Part shown: one piece after another, positions 6,417 through 6,454 of the stretch | Position numbering within the stretch: the stretch's first letter is position 1 | How the letters are laid out: each line of letters starts with the position of its first letter | Origin: Flavobacteriales bacterium | GTDB taxonomy: Bacteria; Bacteroidota; Bacteroidia; Flavobacteriales; PHOS-HE28 | Length of the DNA stretch: 6,454 bases | Direction of reading: 5' to 3' | Assembly: GCA_008016945.1 (NCBI GenBank) | Contig: SSGN01000044.1 | Span: 1-6,454, forward strand | Translations under genes and position numbers: made by a program | Notes under the pieces: model-generated | What the model was told of the DNA's origin: nothing | Seen by the model: the letters and a program-made list of their open reading frames with translations, nothing else | The model's database searches: none

Positions 6417-6454
6417 ATGTCCCGCTCCGCACTGGTCACCAACGCCCTGCCCTA
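6417..6454 (+). CDS. metG: Methionyl-tRNA synthetase, N-terminal fragment (runs off right edge)
   Basis: Only 12 codons and two bases are present: MSRSALVTNALP, with the partial codon TA fitting Tyr. This matches the start of bacterial MetRS, where the first strand of the class I Rossmann fold reads (I/L)LVT-x-ALPY-ANG and runs into the HxGH ATP-binding motif, here beyond the edge. The enzyme charges tRNA-Met with methionine in the cytoplasm and is essential. The start is placed at 6417 because the peptide aligns from its first residues and an extended -10 promoter lies just upstream. No Shine-Dalgarno sequence is visible (the 5' flank is C-rich, GCACGCCCGCCC). The identification rests on a short but distinctive motif and on the probable mrp gene at the other end. 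Confidence 0.82.
   Translation, partial: MSRSALVTNALP

Noticed and set aside
1..6454. CRISPR arrays, tRNA or rRNA genes, insertion sequences and attachment sites
   Set aside because: No regularly spaced repeats, cloverleaf structures, transposase motifs or terminal inverted repeats were seen.

Overview
The window looks like chromosomal DNA from a gammaproteobacterium of the Xanthomonadales/Lysobacterales (Xanthomonas, Stenotrophomonas, Lysobacter or Luteimonas type). The grounds are high GC, a large TonB-dependent receptor with an Ala-rich signal peptide and a TonB box of the form QVTVTGSRI, a secreted S9 peptidase next to it, and the gene order at the edges. The genus cannot be fixed from this sequence alone.

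Layout from left to right. (1) 1-208, minus strand: the first 69 codons of a gene running off the left edge, probably the Mrp/ApbC Fe-S carrier ATPase. (2) 209-373: divergent intergenic region with a predicted plus-strand promoter, short repeats and a leader hairpin. (3) 374-3367: TonB-dependent outer-membrane receptor of 997 aa, followed by a strong intrinsic terminator. (4) 3368-3602: intergenic region with the terminator and two dyads. (5) 3603-5642: exported S9 (prolyl oligopeptidase/dipeptidyl aminopeptidase type) serine peptidase of 679 aa, followed by a long hairpin with no U-tract. (6) 5791-6234: small exported DUF2147 protein with its own extended -10 promoter and a canonical terminator. 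(7) 6417-6454: the first 12 codons of metG (methionyl-tRNA synthetase), running off the right edge.

Functionally, the receptor and the peptidase form a plausible uptake-and-digestion pair: the receptor would import an oligopeptide or peptide-bearing ligand across the outer membrane, and the periplasmic S9 enzyme would trim it. The terminator between them suggests that they are mainly separate transcripts. DUF2147 has no known biochemical function. The outer genes fit the well-known divergent mrp/metG neighbourhood of gammaproteobacteria, so the three envelope genes appear to sit inside that conserved junction. I saw no tRNA, rRNA, CRISPR array, insertion sequence or obvious phage feature. I found no convincing evidence for an entirely new biological system; the most interesting aspects are the location of the envelope genes and the receptor-peptidase pairing.
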